Counted from the first letter of the stretch, positions 33,416 through 45,252 are shown. The stretch: DNA of 64,000 nt from Macrosoma leucophasiata (GCA_036365455.1 JAWQUS010000030.1:7130001-7194000), one strand, 5' to 3'. Translations and numbers: made by a program. The notes: a model not told the origin generated them from the sequence alone.

Positions 33416-33579
33416 TCAACTTAATATTTTAAAACATTCCTACCTACTGTAAAGTGTTCTTACCCATTATTAACATGACTTTTACTGAAAATATATTTTG
33501 TTAACGGAATTAGGGTGGAAAATGAACATGCAGTTCACATGTTATCATCTGAATATATCCCCGTTTTTGTTGTTTTGAT

Positions 33580-33712
33580 ACTGGTGGTAGAGTTCCAAGT
33601 GTAGGAGCCCGAAAGCGTAATCACCACCACCGCATTACCTAATCTATCTGCCGCTAAATGTTCCGGTAATGTTCCTGTTTCGTCATAACTTTAACAGAGA
33701 CATAACCCTAAT
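33580..33712 (+). repeat. SINE-A 5' half
   Basis: It begins ACTGGTGGTAGAGTTCCAAG and ends after AACAGAGACATAAC. It forms an inverted pair with the next copy. Confidence 0.8.
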
Positions 33713-33777
33713 AACTGTTATATTTTTATTGTTTGCAACGGTCATATTCGCAAATATGTAATTTTTCTTGTGTTGCA

Positions 33778-34014
33778 AAGGTGGCAATCATGCATGCAGT
33801 TCACATTGATGTTAAGTAATGACTGTAGCCTATAGACATCTACACAAAAACCAGGGGTCAAAATACGGATGCGTTGCCACCCTTGAGACCTTAGGTGTTC
33901 TGTCTCTGTGATAGTTATTACGGGGCCACGATAGTGCTGAACACTAGAATTTAGCGTCAGATAAATTAGGTAATGCGGTGGTGCCTACGCCCTCGAGCTC
34001 CTACACTGGAACTA
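33778..34014 (-). repeat. SINE-A, near full length
   Basis: AAGGTGGCAATCATGCATGC to GAGCTCCTACACTGGAAC. It faces the preceding + strand copy 65 bases away, so transcripts could fold back. Confidence 0.85.
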
Positions 34015-34024
34015 TAAAGACATT

Positions 34025-35580
34025 TTGAAGACGCTCAAGCAAATATAAAAAGACACCAACTTAGAAGCACAAGTAATTAAAGCATCAACCCACAAGTCAT
34101 CTACAAACTATCCGTAACTAGACAAGCGATGTCGAACTGCAATCGTGAGGGAACCAGGCGTAATTTAAAACCGCACCCCCGCGCCCCCTTGCGAAATTAA
34201 GTGCGACTCGGTCGGTACGTGACACCGGCAAATGCGCTGTGCCTGCTCGTGTGTAGCCGCCTTAATTGTGAAGCTTCATTTGGATCGTGTCTCATGAAGT
34301 GTTGGCCCTTTGAACGTAACTTCCTACAGTAAATTAGGCACTGGGAAGTTGAAGACCGTAAGGTTTATTATCTAAAGTTGAAGGATATTTTGATCTAGTT
34401 CTATTATTATTAAAAGATTTTTTTTTTATCTAAATTTATTTGGATTATTAAAAGTTGTAGTCCATCTCAAAAAGATACATACATCTAGTGGTAAAAATAT
34501 TTAATTTGAAAAGTTTAATAACGGTACCTTTACGTCTGTATTTCCCTAACGGGGTTGTTGGGGCACATTCTAGCAAACTATTTGCATTTTTTGTTTTTTT
34601 TAGTCCGATGTGCCTAATGGTGGGCGAGACTATTAAATTTCATTCACTGAGCGTATGGCAAAAAAAAATAGCAAAGCATATGATATATTCTTAGGTTTTC
34701 GCGAGCTACACTCACTGAAATAAAACTATTTTTACGGATTTATCTCGCGTATATTAAACTAAAATGATTTATAAAATCAACCCGACGTTTCGGTCGCTTT
34801 TCAGCGATTATCAACATCATGGGATCCCATACCTAGCAAAATTAAATCCCAACTGGAGCAGTCTGCAAGACCTCAAGACACCATAAGTAATTTTTGTGTT
34901 AATCCTGAACGCTAAGCAAGGCGTTTACGAAATCGATGGAGGTAGCTACATACAATTTTTTCAAACTTCTGTCAGACAAATGTTACCTCAGTCTGCCCGG
35001 GACCACGGGAGCTGAAAAGCGACCGAAACGTCGGGTTGATTTTGTAAATCATTTTAGTTTAATATACGCGAGATAAATCCGTAAAAATAGTTTTAGTAAA
35101 GCGTAGATATATTTTTTTCAAAAACGACCTAAGATTTAGTCCTTTGTTAGATACATGAAGACGTAATAATTAACATTCTTTTGCCCGATAAACACATACA
35201 CATAATTTGCATAGTGTGCAATTTTCTATTACGGCAACAACAAAATATAAAAGAACAAGTAATTAAAACGTTGTATCCACTAAATCATCAACAGACTATC
35301 CGTAACTAGACAAGCGATGTCGAACTGCAATCGTGAGGGAACCAGGCGTAATTTAAAACCGCACCCGCGCCCCCTTGCGAAATTAAGTGCGACTCGGTCG
35401 GTACGTGACACCGGCAAATGCGCTGTGCCTGTCCGTGTGTACCCGCCTTAATTGTGATGCTTCATTTGGGTCGTGTCGCCCGTAGGCCCTTTGAACCTAC
35501 GGTATATTACACACTGTTGGACTGTTCAAGATTGTAAAGTTTAGTAACTAAAGTTGGTGGATAGTTTAGGTTTATTACTT
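34025..35580 (+). repeat. Direct duplication with near-identical core, 1.19 kb apart
   Basis: Copy 1 is 34045-34370, copy 2 is 35250-35575. The core (34108-34245 and 35296-35430) begins CTATCCGTAACTAGACAAGC, includes GAGGGAACCAGGCGTAATTT and ends near GGCAAATGCGCTGTGCCTG; it differs by only a few bases, mainly in the C-run. The outer parts are clearly diverged. A weak third tail lies at 36120-36190. A foldback MITE sits between the copies. Confidence 0.93.
34696..35100. mobile_element. Foldback MITE with 83-bp arms
   Basis: Arms 34723-34805 and 35011-35093 are inverted with one mismatch seen (both contain CCCGACGTTTCGGTCGCTTT or its inverse). The left side extends to TTAGGTTTTCGCGAGCTACA. 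Related copies: 1135-1345, 46675-46790, 49310-49440, and scraps at 24283 and 29646. Confidence 0.9.
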
Positions 35581-35914
35581 TTTATTAAAAGTTCACACAT
35601 GCACATAGGTATCTTCTGTAAACTAATAAATCTCAATAAAGCTGACTGCCCCACCCAATAATCGAACACGTAACGTCGCTACACTGTGCGTGGCAGAAGT
35701 GACCTGCTACCGCTACGCCTCTTATAGTATAATTAAGTATAAGTTTTACACATACCTACATTTGTTGCAGAGACTAACCGTAGTTAAAGTGGAGATTATG
35801 ATTTAGAATACGGGTGTCAGTCTCCCTGAGACCAAGACTAATCAAGACTTGGTCTCTCTAGCCGGAATAGGTCGATTAGTCGAAGAATGAATTACTTGTA
35901 AAATTCCATTATTC

Positions 35915-35945
35915 ATCTACACCAGCCGCGGGGCCATGCGCGCTT
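35915..35945 (-). repeat. 5S-SINE head fragment
   Basis: ATCTACACCAGCCGCGGGGC then CATGCGCGC equals the 5' edge of the heads at 33390-33415 and 46600-46620. Confidence 0.75.
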
Positions 35946-36351
35946 CAATGAACATTCATATATATCATGGCAAGTCAAGAGGAATAATATAGTTTGATTT
36001 AGACAGGTTAAGCTGTTGATCTCGGCTATCACTTAATTCTTAACTTAAATTTAGTTTCCCGCGTAAACCCACTAAAGTAGGTAAGGTAAGATAACCCGCC
36101 TTACTACGTAAATTAATAAAGTACCTTCATTCTACGGTTTATTACGCATTGCCGGACTGATACTCAAAATAGGGTAACTAAGTCTGCGGAGAATGATCCA
36201 GTTTTATTTTCTACTAATAGTAATTTGTTACTGGTAATTTGATGCCATTCTCAATCATAATCTACCTATTCATCTATTTAGAACGATATTTGACGACTGA
36301 CCATTATGACAACGAACATAAGGTTTAATTGGAAAAGTTAGTATATATATA

Positions 36352-36733
36352 CTGGGTGACTTTTTTTACCGTCTTGAAAAAAATAGGGCGTGATAAGCAA
36401 ATGAAATAAAAGCCTATGGCATAGTTATTTATATATTTTTTTTATATTTTATAACTTCATCTGAAATTAAAATTTCATTAAACATTTCTATTCATTATTC
36501 TATTTTTAATTTTAGAACACTGAATTTCAACAAACAAACGCCGGCAACTTGACACGATCCTGTTTTTGCAAGTTTTGTAGATAATAGAATAATGTATAGA
36601 AATGTTTAATGAAATTTTAATTTCAGATGAAGTTAGAAAATATAAAAAAATAATATTAATAACTAAGCCATAGGCTTTTATTTCATTTGCTTATCACGCC
36701 CTTTTTTTTTAAGACGGTAAAAAAGTCACCCAG
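36352..36733. mobile_element. 382-bp MITE with long inverted arms and TA duplication
   Basis: CTGGGTGACTTTTTTTACCG at the left pairs with the right end; the arms extend ~150 bp through AAGCCTATGGC and GAAATTAAAATTTCATTAAA. TA flanks both ends (36350-36351, 36734-36735), as for Tc1/mariner-type MITEs. Only copy in the window. Confidence 0.9.
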
Positions 36734-37080
36734 TATAATAGTTGCGTTTTCTAAAAATGTCTCTTTTTCCGTGCAACTATTTTTTTTTCATAAAATCTTT
36801 CTAAGGACAATAACAAATACAACAAAAAAGGAATTAGCGAAATTGGTAAAGCTGTTCTTGAGTTTGGCGCTTAGCAACACGTTTAGCGATTCATTTTTAT
36901 TTATTTAAATTGTTCGATTTACCAATTACATTAATTCAAATTTAAACGAAAAATTTATAAAGTACAAAATATAGCATTATATAGGTAATTTGACAAGGTC
37001 TTGTAAGATGTCATACATTTGGATCTGACCATTTAGTTTGGAAAGTACTGGATTTTTTTGAATTTCGTAGTATATTAGCC

Positions 37081-37220
37081 ATGGCTATATGGCTCCAATG
37101 CGGCGGTAGTAAGTGCAACAACGCAAGATGGGCAGCAGCGTCCAGCAATAAACTACCGCCACTGCGATGCACTGGATTGCGGATCCGCATGCCAAGCGTG
37201 GCGATTATGGTATACCCCCC
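37081..37220 (+). repeat. Dispersed repeat (AATGGCGGT...CATGCCAAGCGTGGCGATTA type)
   Basis: The segment with ACTACCGCCACTGCGATGCA and GCATGCCAAGCGTGGCGATT has relatives at 51535-51730, 52976-53135 and 61463-61545. Limits are unclear. It may be part of a LINE 3' region. Confidence 0.55.
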
Positions 37221-37261
37221 TTATGGGGGGATTAGCAGTGGACATCTTTCGGCTGATATGA

Positions 37262-37345
37262 TAAGTATCTTGACGCTAGGTTCCTAACGGGGTAGGCAGA
37301 GAGTGTGGAGATACCTCCCGTGCTTCTTCTACCTTCACCATTCTC
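37262..37345 (-). mobile_element. LINE 3' end fragment
   Basis: Minus strand reads the ACMKRMVKVEEAREV-type C-terminus and the CTACCCCGTTAGGAACCTAG 3' end, as in 7510-7835. Confidence 0.65.
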
Positions 37346-37447
37346 TTCATACTTGCACGCCGATTCTTAAAACTTTTGACTATATGATAATTAATTATCC
37401 ACTCAAATATCAGAGTTAAAATGAAGATAAACACGATACCAATCAAG

Positions 37448-37725
37448 TTTTTTTTATGTAGGTAATGAAAGTGGCAAACAAACATGCAGTTCACATTGAT
37501 GTTAAGTGATGACTGCAGCCTATAGACACTTACACTAAGACCAGAGGTCAAAATGCAAATGCGTTACCACTTCTGAGGCCTAAGGTGTTATGCCTCAGTG
37601 CCGGAAATCACAGGGCCGTACATTACCACCTGACCGGAACACGATAATGCTGAACACTACATATTAGGTAATGCGGTGGTGCCAACGCTCGCGAACTCCG
37701 TCACTGGAGTTCTACCACCAGTAAA
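37448..37725 (-). repeat. SINE-A, near full length
   Basis: From the TTTTTTTATGTAGGTAATGA end to CTACCACCAGTAAA. The A/T tail is on the left. Confidence 0.92.
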
Positions 37726-38298
37726 CGTGATAATTTAACAATGAAATTAAAAAGACAAGAATGATTTAAAAAGGACTTAGGCAACAAAACTTCAAGTTAC
37801 CGCTTGTGGAAGGTATATGATAACACAATCATATTCTGCACCACTTTCATACACATGGGCAAGTCAAGCCACTCGAAGACAACACACAAGTGAAAATCCT
37901 TTCAGCCCTTCTTTTGTCTGACGCTAATTGTCGATGCAAAGACAAGTCAAGCTTTTGTATCAAGGACTGAGACTCGTATACGTAATTACGCACCTTTCAT
38001 ACGGACCCTCTTAATTATAGACGACTCCTTTGTACTTTTGTTTGTGTGAAAACGCCAATTATTGCAATAATCATGTTCGCATCGCTTGTCTCGAGTGACA
38101 TTACTTTATTTGTTGGGGATGTTTAATGAATATAATGAGATATGTTTTAAGCTTTGTGTTTTATGGTATTAACATTGTTTTACTCGTATATTATAAGTCT
38201 TGGTGAGGAGAGAATGTTCTGATGAAGATGACGTGGGGTATTTGAAGGGAGCAATGGAAATGTTAGTGCGCTAGACAAAGAGTGCCTCTACACTAAAC

Positions 38299-38432
38299 GG
38301 CCAAATACTCAAACGTCACTTAAATCTAAGTTGGACTTAAAAGTCTTCTGTCTTTATAAAACACGTTCAAACGACAGAGACAGCGCACATTTGAGCGTTG
38401 CTTAAAATTGAATGACGTTTGAGTATTCGGCC
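38299..38432. mobile_element. 134-bp MITE with GGCCAAATACTCAAACGTCA termini
   Basis: The 20-bp end at 38299 is inverted at 38413-38432 with one mismatch. No target duplication identified. Confidence 0.8.
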
Positions 38433-39044
38433 ATAAGACATATGGAATGACGAAATTAAAATGCATAATAATATGTTTGTACTCTACGGAATACTATACA
38501 CTATTATCTGTTTATTTGTATACAACCTTACGTGTGAAACTTTCTTTACATTACAATTCACAAATACTTTAAATGTAAAAAATAAAATAGAATTGAAGGA
38601 AGTTTTGTACAGATTTTTAAGTATTCCTGATAATTTTAATTGAAACGTTTTGTAGTTTTGTATAACCATGCGTCTACTATTTTCCGAATTAGGAGCTCTG
38701 AAACCGGTGACCGGTTCGTTCTCGAGAACAACGAATATGTATTGTCTCATTAATGTTGGTGTACTATTTACCTATTCCATATTAAAAAGACAATACGTTC
38801 TTAGACTATAATTAAAAGATTTTAGTGAAGAATTTCAATGTCATATTCTATTTAGTTGTTTTTGCAATATATTTGCATCCACAATAAAACTGTAAACTGG
38901 TAAACTGTTCATCCGGTTCCTGCTCCATTTTCTAGAATTCTTCTTGAAATTAGTCTTCATTCAACTATTTTTACTTTTTAATATGAAAAGATTCATATTT
39001 AATAATTAATTAACATTTCAAGCTAAAAGGACTGCTTAGTTATA

Positions 39045-39084
39045 AAAAATATTCGCAACATAAAAATATGTTGCGAATATTTTT
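39045..39084. repeat. Perfect 18-bp hairpin
   Basis: AAAAATATTCGCAACATA (39045-39062) is exactly inverted at 39067-39084 around AAAA. Confidence 0.9.
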
Positions 39085-39639
39085 GAGGGCGGCAATATAA
39101 AAATACTGATTAGGGTTGTGTTTAATTAAGGAACTCGTAAAGCGGTGAGCTCAACACTGCACTATGAATGGAAATATTTTAATTATCACCAAGCCTGAGC
39201 GTAAATTTCCCACGACTGCGATAAAGAATAAACATCGGCATTGTCTTAAACCCCCGCTAAGAATTACTGTCGGCCAGGGTTGCCGCGAATAAGATATTGC
39301 ATAAGTAAAAAAACTTGAAGTTTCTGTAATATAGGGGAAAGTAGGGTATATTGAACCTGCAACTAAATTGGACCACCATCATATCTCGAAAAGTAATTTA
39401 TAAATTTCTTAATTGTCAACACCAAGAGACACGCACCTAACTGCATTGCAAGCATGCAGTGTTTATGATTTACGATTAAGAAGCGTCAATTAATAAGCAA
39501 TACATTTACGTGAAACGTTTGCTGTAATTTATAGGTTATATTTTAATAGATTTTTTTTTGTATATCCATCCTGTCGGATAAAATGGACTGCAGAGAGTTG
39601 GATAAAATAAACCGGTCCATTTTACCGTACCCATTATTA

Positions 39640-40160
39640 TTTGTAACGGTCTTAACAAATGCGCAAGATCTTAAGATTCCTAAAGCCACTTTAAAGAGAC
39701 ATTTAGAAACAGGAGATATAATATATAAGTGAGTCCACAGTAATTAAGAAAGGAAGATCGAATATTTTAAGCAATGAGTTTGAAGATATGTTTGTAAATC
39801 ATATTTTGAAGTTAGAACAACACATGTTCGGATTGACAGGGCCCCTATGAGTAGGACTGACGACCTGGTAAAGGTTGCGAGCAATCACTGGATGAGGGCG
39901 GCTCAGGGCCGTTCGTTGTGGAAATCTTTGGGGGAAGCTTTTGTCCAGTAGTGGACGTCATTCGGTTGAATGATGAAATGCAAAAGAAGTTATTATTATA
40001 AAAAATGGCCCCAAAGTTGATTTGATACAGTGTGTGCGTTGCCATAACTGAAATATTGAAACTTGGTTCAAATTATACAACCAGTTGGCTAAATTGGAAC
40101 AAAGCTGGGATCTCATATTTAGTGGATTTTTTAAAAATCTGTAAGAATTACTTTAAAAAA
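39640..40160 (+). pseudogene. pogo/CENP-B-like transposase remnant, split by a LINE
   Basis: Translated pieces match the N-terminal part of pogo-type transposases: AQDLKIPKATLKRHLETGD (39661-39717, helix-turn-helix of the Psq type), then after a frameshift GRSNILSNEFEDMFVNHILK and LEQHMFGLTG (39752-39838), then, beyond a LINE fragment, NWNKAGISYLVDFLK (about 40093-40137), which resembles the usual 'F-K--AG--WL--FLKR' stretch. The DDE catalytic domain is not seen. Stops and at least one frameshift make it dead. The left end may be near 39331 (GGGGAAAGTAGGGTATATTG). Family assignment rests on motif style recalled from the family. Confidence 0.6.
39839..39995 (+). mobile_element. RTE-like LINE 3' end inside the pogo-like remnant
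   Basis: In frame: RTDDLVKVASNHWMRAAQGR then SLWKSLGEAFVQ, a stop, WTSFG, stop, then ATGATG. This is the C-terminus of an RTE-type reverse-transcriptase ORF, better preserved than the one at 13236. It is 5'-truncated. Confidence 0.8.
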
Positions 40161-40414
40161 AGTGTTTAGACAAATATTGCCTAATATAAATATAAAGAAA
40201 ATGACGATAATAAATTACTACAATACATTCCTTTTACTTTGATCAATTAGGTGTGTTGATACCAACTAACGGAACGAACTTCCCTCTAAGGTGTTGCCTC
40301 AGCTCTAGGTACGATATGAGCAATATATATGTAATAATTATACTCCCCTGTAGTTGCAAATCTCGTTCCTTCAGGTGGACCGTGTACTTATCTGTCTACC
40401 TTTTAGTAATAATA

Positions 40415-41130
40415 ATTGAAATTGCAACGACAGCCCTGGCAGCTATGTCTCAAGTCGTCGGCGTCGGGTCCCGACGGGGCCATTACGCGGTCACCGCCTG
40501 ATTACCGCCTCCGCCTTGATTTCAACCCTTCGCCACCCGTCAGGCCTTCACCCTGTTTATTCAACACTTTTTGTATTTGTTTGAAGTATTTGGTAGATAT
40601 AGGTACTTACAGCATTTAATTCTTGAACTTAAATAATACCTTATTTTGAGTTACCGATAACTATGACAGTTATGTTATAACTAATCAAACTTTAGGAGAC
40701 CCACTGTGAATTTTCTGCATTGAAAATAAATGATATCATTTTATCGACCGACCTGACGATTGAACCCGGAATTTTCTAGATATCAGTAGATAATCAGATG
40801 CAAACATTCATAAGCAGTTCTAATAAATGTCATTAAGAACTGCAAGAATAAATTAAACAATTTGTTCTACTCCATCAATGAAAGCGCGAGTTATTTTAGT
40901 CATTAGTATTTTTTTTTCTAGCAAAGAAAATAAGTCACAGCGACAGCCCTGGCAGCAATGTCTCAAGACGTCGACGCGGGGTCTCGGCGGGGCCATTACG
41001 CGGTCACCGCCTGATTACCGCCTCCGCCTTGATTTCAACCCTTCGCTGCCCGCCAGGCTTTCAACCCGGCACTTGGTGTTTATTCAACAATTTTTGTGTC
41101 CCAAGTTTATTGGGTATTGTAAATTTGTCT
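40415..41130 (+). repeat. Direct duplication, ~200-bp unit, 516 bp apart
   Basis: Copy 1 is 40420-40600, copy 2 is 40936-41115. Both have CGACAGCCCTGGCAGC and an identical ~55-base core starting CCATTACGCGGTCACCGCCT. Later segments (TTTATTCAACA, TTTTTGT) are also shared but diverged. Confidence 0.93.
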
Positions 41131-41139
41131 CTATTATTG

Positions 41140-41430
41140 TTTTTTTTTTATGTTATGGCAGTGGAAAACAAGCATGCAGTTCAAATTAATGTTAAGTGAT
41201 GACTGCAGCCTATAGACACCCACACAAAGACCAGAGGTCAAAATACAGATGCGTTACCATTTCTGAGGCCTCAGTTATTATGCCTCTGTGCCGAAAATTA
41301 CAGGCCCGTACATTACAACCTGACCGGAACACGATAGTGCTGAACACTACCATAAAACGGCAAGTAGGTATATTAGATAATGCGGTGGTGCCTACGCCAG
41401 CGAGCACCGTCACTGGAGCACCGCCATTTG
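41140..41430 (-). repeat. SINE-A, near full length
   Basis: From the T-rich 41140 end to CACTGGAGCACCGCCATTTG. Confidence 0.9.
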
Positions 41431-41510
41431 TGCCATTCCCTTGTTTTTATTCTTTAATATGTTTTATTTGTGTGTACAATAAAGAGTTTTGTATTGTTTT
41501 GTATTGTATA

Positions 41511-41746
41511 CTTTCCGCTAAATGGTAGTATTCAGCACTGTCGTGTTCCGGTCAGGTGGTAATGTACGGCCCTGTAATTTCCGGCACAGAGGCGTAACAC
41601 CTTAGGCCTCAGGAGTGGTAACGCATCTGCATTTGACCTTGGTCTTTGTGTGGGTGTCTATAGGCTGCAGTCATCACTTATGTAACATCAATGCGAACTG
41701 CATGCTTGCAAAGTGGTAAACCCACTTCCATGACATAAAAAAAAAA
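41511..41746 (+). repeat. SINE-A, 5'-truncated
   Basis: It starts inside the element (CTTTCCGCTAAATGGTAG) and ends CACTTCCATGACATAAAAAA. It forms an inverted pair with the previous copy. Confidence 0.9.
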
Positions 41747-41748
41747 TA

Positions 41749-42022
41749 ACGTAACTTCACACCTGTATCACTGTAATCCCCGAAGGAGTAGGCAGAGGTA
41801 AATGCATGCATTCAAGCATAGGTATATGCAAACACCCACGATTCGCCGGTTACGTTTAGTCTGTTGACATCTCCGGGCACATAACCAAAATTCGAGGTAC
41901 TGAGAAATTTCCAGAAAATGGAAAAATCCCAATAGAACCACAGATAAAAGACTTCACACCTTTATCTCTGATAACCCCTACCCGGGAATCGAACCCAGGA
42001 TCTCAGCGTAGTAGTAGTGGAA
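41749..42022 (-). repeat. SINE-E, near full length
   Basis: Minus strand: tRNA-like head with CCTGGGTTCGATTCCCGGGT, body, and the CCTACTCCTTCGGGGATTAC end. It begins immediately after the tail of the adjacent SINE-A. Confidence 0.85.
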
Positions 42023-42319
42023 AAAAAAGTATATTAATAAATATCTACCGAGCTACTTACTCTATCACCCCTTACACAGAATGGGAATGTCGATAGCACT
42101 ATCTTAGATGACATTAGGCGTCGGTAAATGTGACCGAAGAGGAATAAATAGTGCAGAAAATTACCTTCTCCTTTCCAGTCTCTGCACTTTATTTTCTACC
42201 TTACCCTACTTAACTAAATATTGTAATTACGTATAACTTACTTAAGGTTATTATTGTTACCCTCTAAAGTCTACAATAGGTAACATGATTAGGTAAGGAT
42301 TTGTTACGTATTATGTATA

Positions 42320-42649
42320 TATACATCTATACAAATAAATAAAATTAGAATGTCTGTTTGTAATATAAAAGAACCGCTTTTTACTAAATGCATATGTATG
42401 TATACACGGCACATAATATATACCAAAACATTTTTTTTTACAATTTTTGTCTGTCTGTCTATTTGTCTGTTTGGCGGGGCAAATCTTGAGAACGGCTTTA
42501 CCGATTTTGACGGGACTTTCACTGCATATAGCTGGTGTAATAAGGAGTAACTAAGGCTACTTTTATACTAGCTTCGCCCACGACTTCGTCCGGGTAGATA
42601 CAGAACAATCATATATTTTCACGCGCGCGAAGTCGCGGGCACAGCTAAT
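42320..42649 (-). repeat. Family B element, near full length
   Basis: Minus strand runs from TTAGCTGTGCCCGCGACTTC to the TTTATTTATTTGTATAGATG tail at the left. Confidence 0.9.
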
Positions 42650-42734
42650 AATTAATAATAATTATAATTAGGCATATAATTTAGGTTAAGATCTTAGAAT
42701 TTGTTAATGTTTAAATACGAAACAAAAATGAAAA

Positions 42735-42820
42735 ACCGGCCAAGTGCGAGACAGACTCGCGCACTAAGAATTCCCTATTATTATTTATAAAAACTGCAAA
42801 AAAATAAAACGAATAATAGA
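42735..42820 (+). repeat. Family H 5' fragment
   Basis: AAACCGGCCAAGTGCGAGAC and the following 'CTCGCGCACTAAG' match the start at 55735 (TGCCAAGTGTGAGTCAGACT). Confidence 0.6.
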
Positions 42821-42849
42821 AATACAAACAGCAAGCATCAGTTAACAAA

Positions 42850-45250
42850 CCAATCTTCACAATATGGTAAACTGATGCCTTAGTGCCAGATAAGAGGGAT
42901 TAGATAAAAAAAAATAGATAACATCTAAAATGATCATGATATTGTTTTTATATTCGGTAATGTATTAGGCTATTTGTATGTAAGCATTAATATTCGCAAC
43001 TCTGCCTACCCATTTGGGGAATACAAAGGTAAAGTTAAAAAATCACGAAGTTATTTACATAATATATCTATCTACATATTCATTCACGTAGGTATAAACA
43101 TACGTAGATAACTGCTCTAAATGTCTAAATACCTCAACTTTCTAAGTATCAATTCCAAACCAGTAAAAAAATGCGCAAATTCGTACAATATCAGTGAAAT
43201 CCAAAAGCTGCCTCAACTCGTTTTTCAACCACATAGCTGCCGCGTCTCTCTAAATAACTCCGTTATTGGACTTCCAAAACCACAACACCGCGTAGCGACA
43301 TCTATCGTAGCTTTTCATAACTTCGAGCACACTAGCGCCACCGCCACACACTCTCAACAACCTGTTACTAATACACCCACCCACACAGAAAAACGAAAAG
43401 TCGCCAAAAATACAACGCGGAACATGCGAAGTAACGCCCTATCTTCACTCTTCGGAAAATAAGCTTTATATACAACAACATAGATCTCAAACTTGAATGT
43501 ACTCGGTTATAGATAGGCTCTTTATACAACTTTGAGTTGGAACCCTTCGAAAGAAATCTCACGACCGAAACGTAACAAGTTCTTGCCATGACGCTCTACC
43601 GTCGCCTTTTTTTCCCGTGCAAAAAGGTAAAGTATCGTTACGAAATCGCCTTGTTAAAATTAAAGAAAGTGTTGAACATAAGACCTTTTGATTTCACGTT
43701 GCCTCATCGCACTCACCCACGAGCGTGCTTTTGACTGTGTGCGTAAACAGAGGTTGTGGGTGAATTTTCTTGAGGCGGCAACTTTCTTAAGAACGCGAAG
43801 AAAACAGAAAGCTTCTACTTGAAGGAGTTTTATGAAAAACTCTCATGATAAAGTTCTGTATGATTTCGAGAGAGGGCGCACTTAGCTGTTTTTATTTTGA
43901 ACTTTAAACGTACCTATAGATAGATAGGTAGGAGCAAACAGTAGTTTCAGTAAAAGGAAAAGGCCAAAGAGAGACGGTCTATTTTAGACTTAAGATTTTA
44001 AGACAAATATATTATCTAGAATCGAGAGGAGAGTAGCGACGCAGGTATAGAAATTAAAAGTTGATTACAAGACGCTTACAATTTTTCTATGATAAATTTT
44101 TATATTTATGCAAGCCTAAATTTATCACACGGCTATTAATGATATTTATTTACAACGACATTTAATGTGAACACATTTACAAACATTAATCATCAGACCC
44201 CTAAATTTCCTGCGGCTTTCCAACACGATTGGCGGCGCGTTTGATAGAAAAATCGACGCCTCCAACCACAGTGACCGCTCGGAACGCGCCGCGGCTCAAC
44301 AAACCGGTGACAAACCCTTACAATCGTAACCACGCCACCCATTATTATCTTAACGAATAGCGCATCGTGGTTAACCGCAAAATTACCAAAATCCACCAAT
44401 CACGGGCCCCGTTGACATATATTTTCCCACATTTGTTTTTCTGTAGGGTGAAAATCTTAGAAGCCGCAGCGCTAACCACAAAGGTCAGGTGATCGGCCAA
44501 TGGAACGTCGTAAATATAACCACAAACCACGCCCTACTAACCGCAAACCAACCACAACGCGAGACGTTCTCGCGCTATCGATTTATTACCGCGAATGTCT
44601 TTTTTTGTATCGGATATGACCCGACATTCCCAAACTTTCGACAACGTGTTAATACACCTCGGCCCTGTCTCTAGATTGAATAAAGCGATTGGATTTATCG
44701 GATTAATGCAATGAAGATAACAAGTTAACCCTAAACTGGTCATCGTCCTTCATCACAAAGATGAAATATTGATTCAGAACGTTGTTGAGAAAGCGACGCA
44801 CACAAGCGCGTGCCGCGTGTAGACGCACGGACACAGCCGTAACCGCATTATATTCATAATGAATACAGCTATCCCACTCGTCGGTCGTCTTTGACTTTGT
44901 ATAAATATATTTTGTCCCTTTCGCTCGGCACTTGAGCGGACGATTCCCCCTCGAGGGAGAGGGACGGGTGTGGGTTAGGAGTTTGTCTTCGAGAGGTCGC
45001 CAATTTCTATTTCATTAAGTGCCGCGCCTGAAACCGCAGTGGATCGATGGAACTTAGCCACCTGAAAAAAGTAACACCGCTTCTGTACAATTGCGAAGTT
45101 ATAAGAATGTCCAACACGTAGACTTCACCTAGGCAGGTACTTAAATTCAAAAAAAAAATGTTAATCAACAAATCTGACGAATGGATAAAGGGTTTTTATA
45201 TGAAAATTTTAAATGTATGATTTTTCAATTTTTTAGCTTTTTAAATTATT
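42850..45250. other. Long repeat-poor stretch, moderately GC-rich at 44180-45060
   Basis: No mobile element or gene is recognised. A 113-codon frame (43121-43462) resembles no family and is not accepted. Between 44180 and 45060 CpG is frequent, and TATAAATA at 44900 lies ~30 bases before CTCGGCACTTGAGCGG, so a promoter or regulatory region is possible. No exon can be tied to it. Confidence 0.35.
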
Positions 45251-45252
45251 CA

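Noticed and set aside
33056..33424. 122-codon frame
   Set aside because: It lies wholly in 5S-SINE copy 1; the second copy does not keep the frame.
43121..43462. 113-codon + strand frame
   Set aside because: No similarity I recognise and ordinary AT-rich composition. Frames of this length occur by chance in 64 kb.
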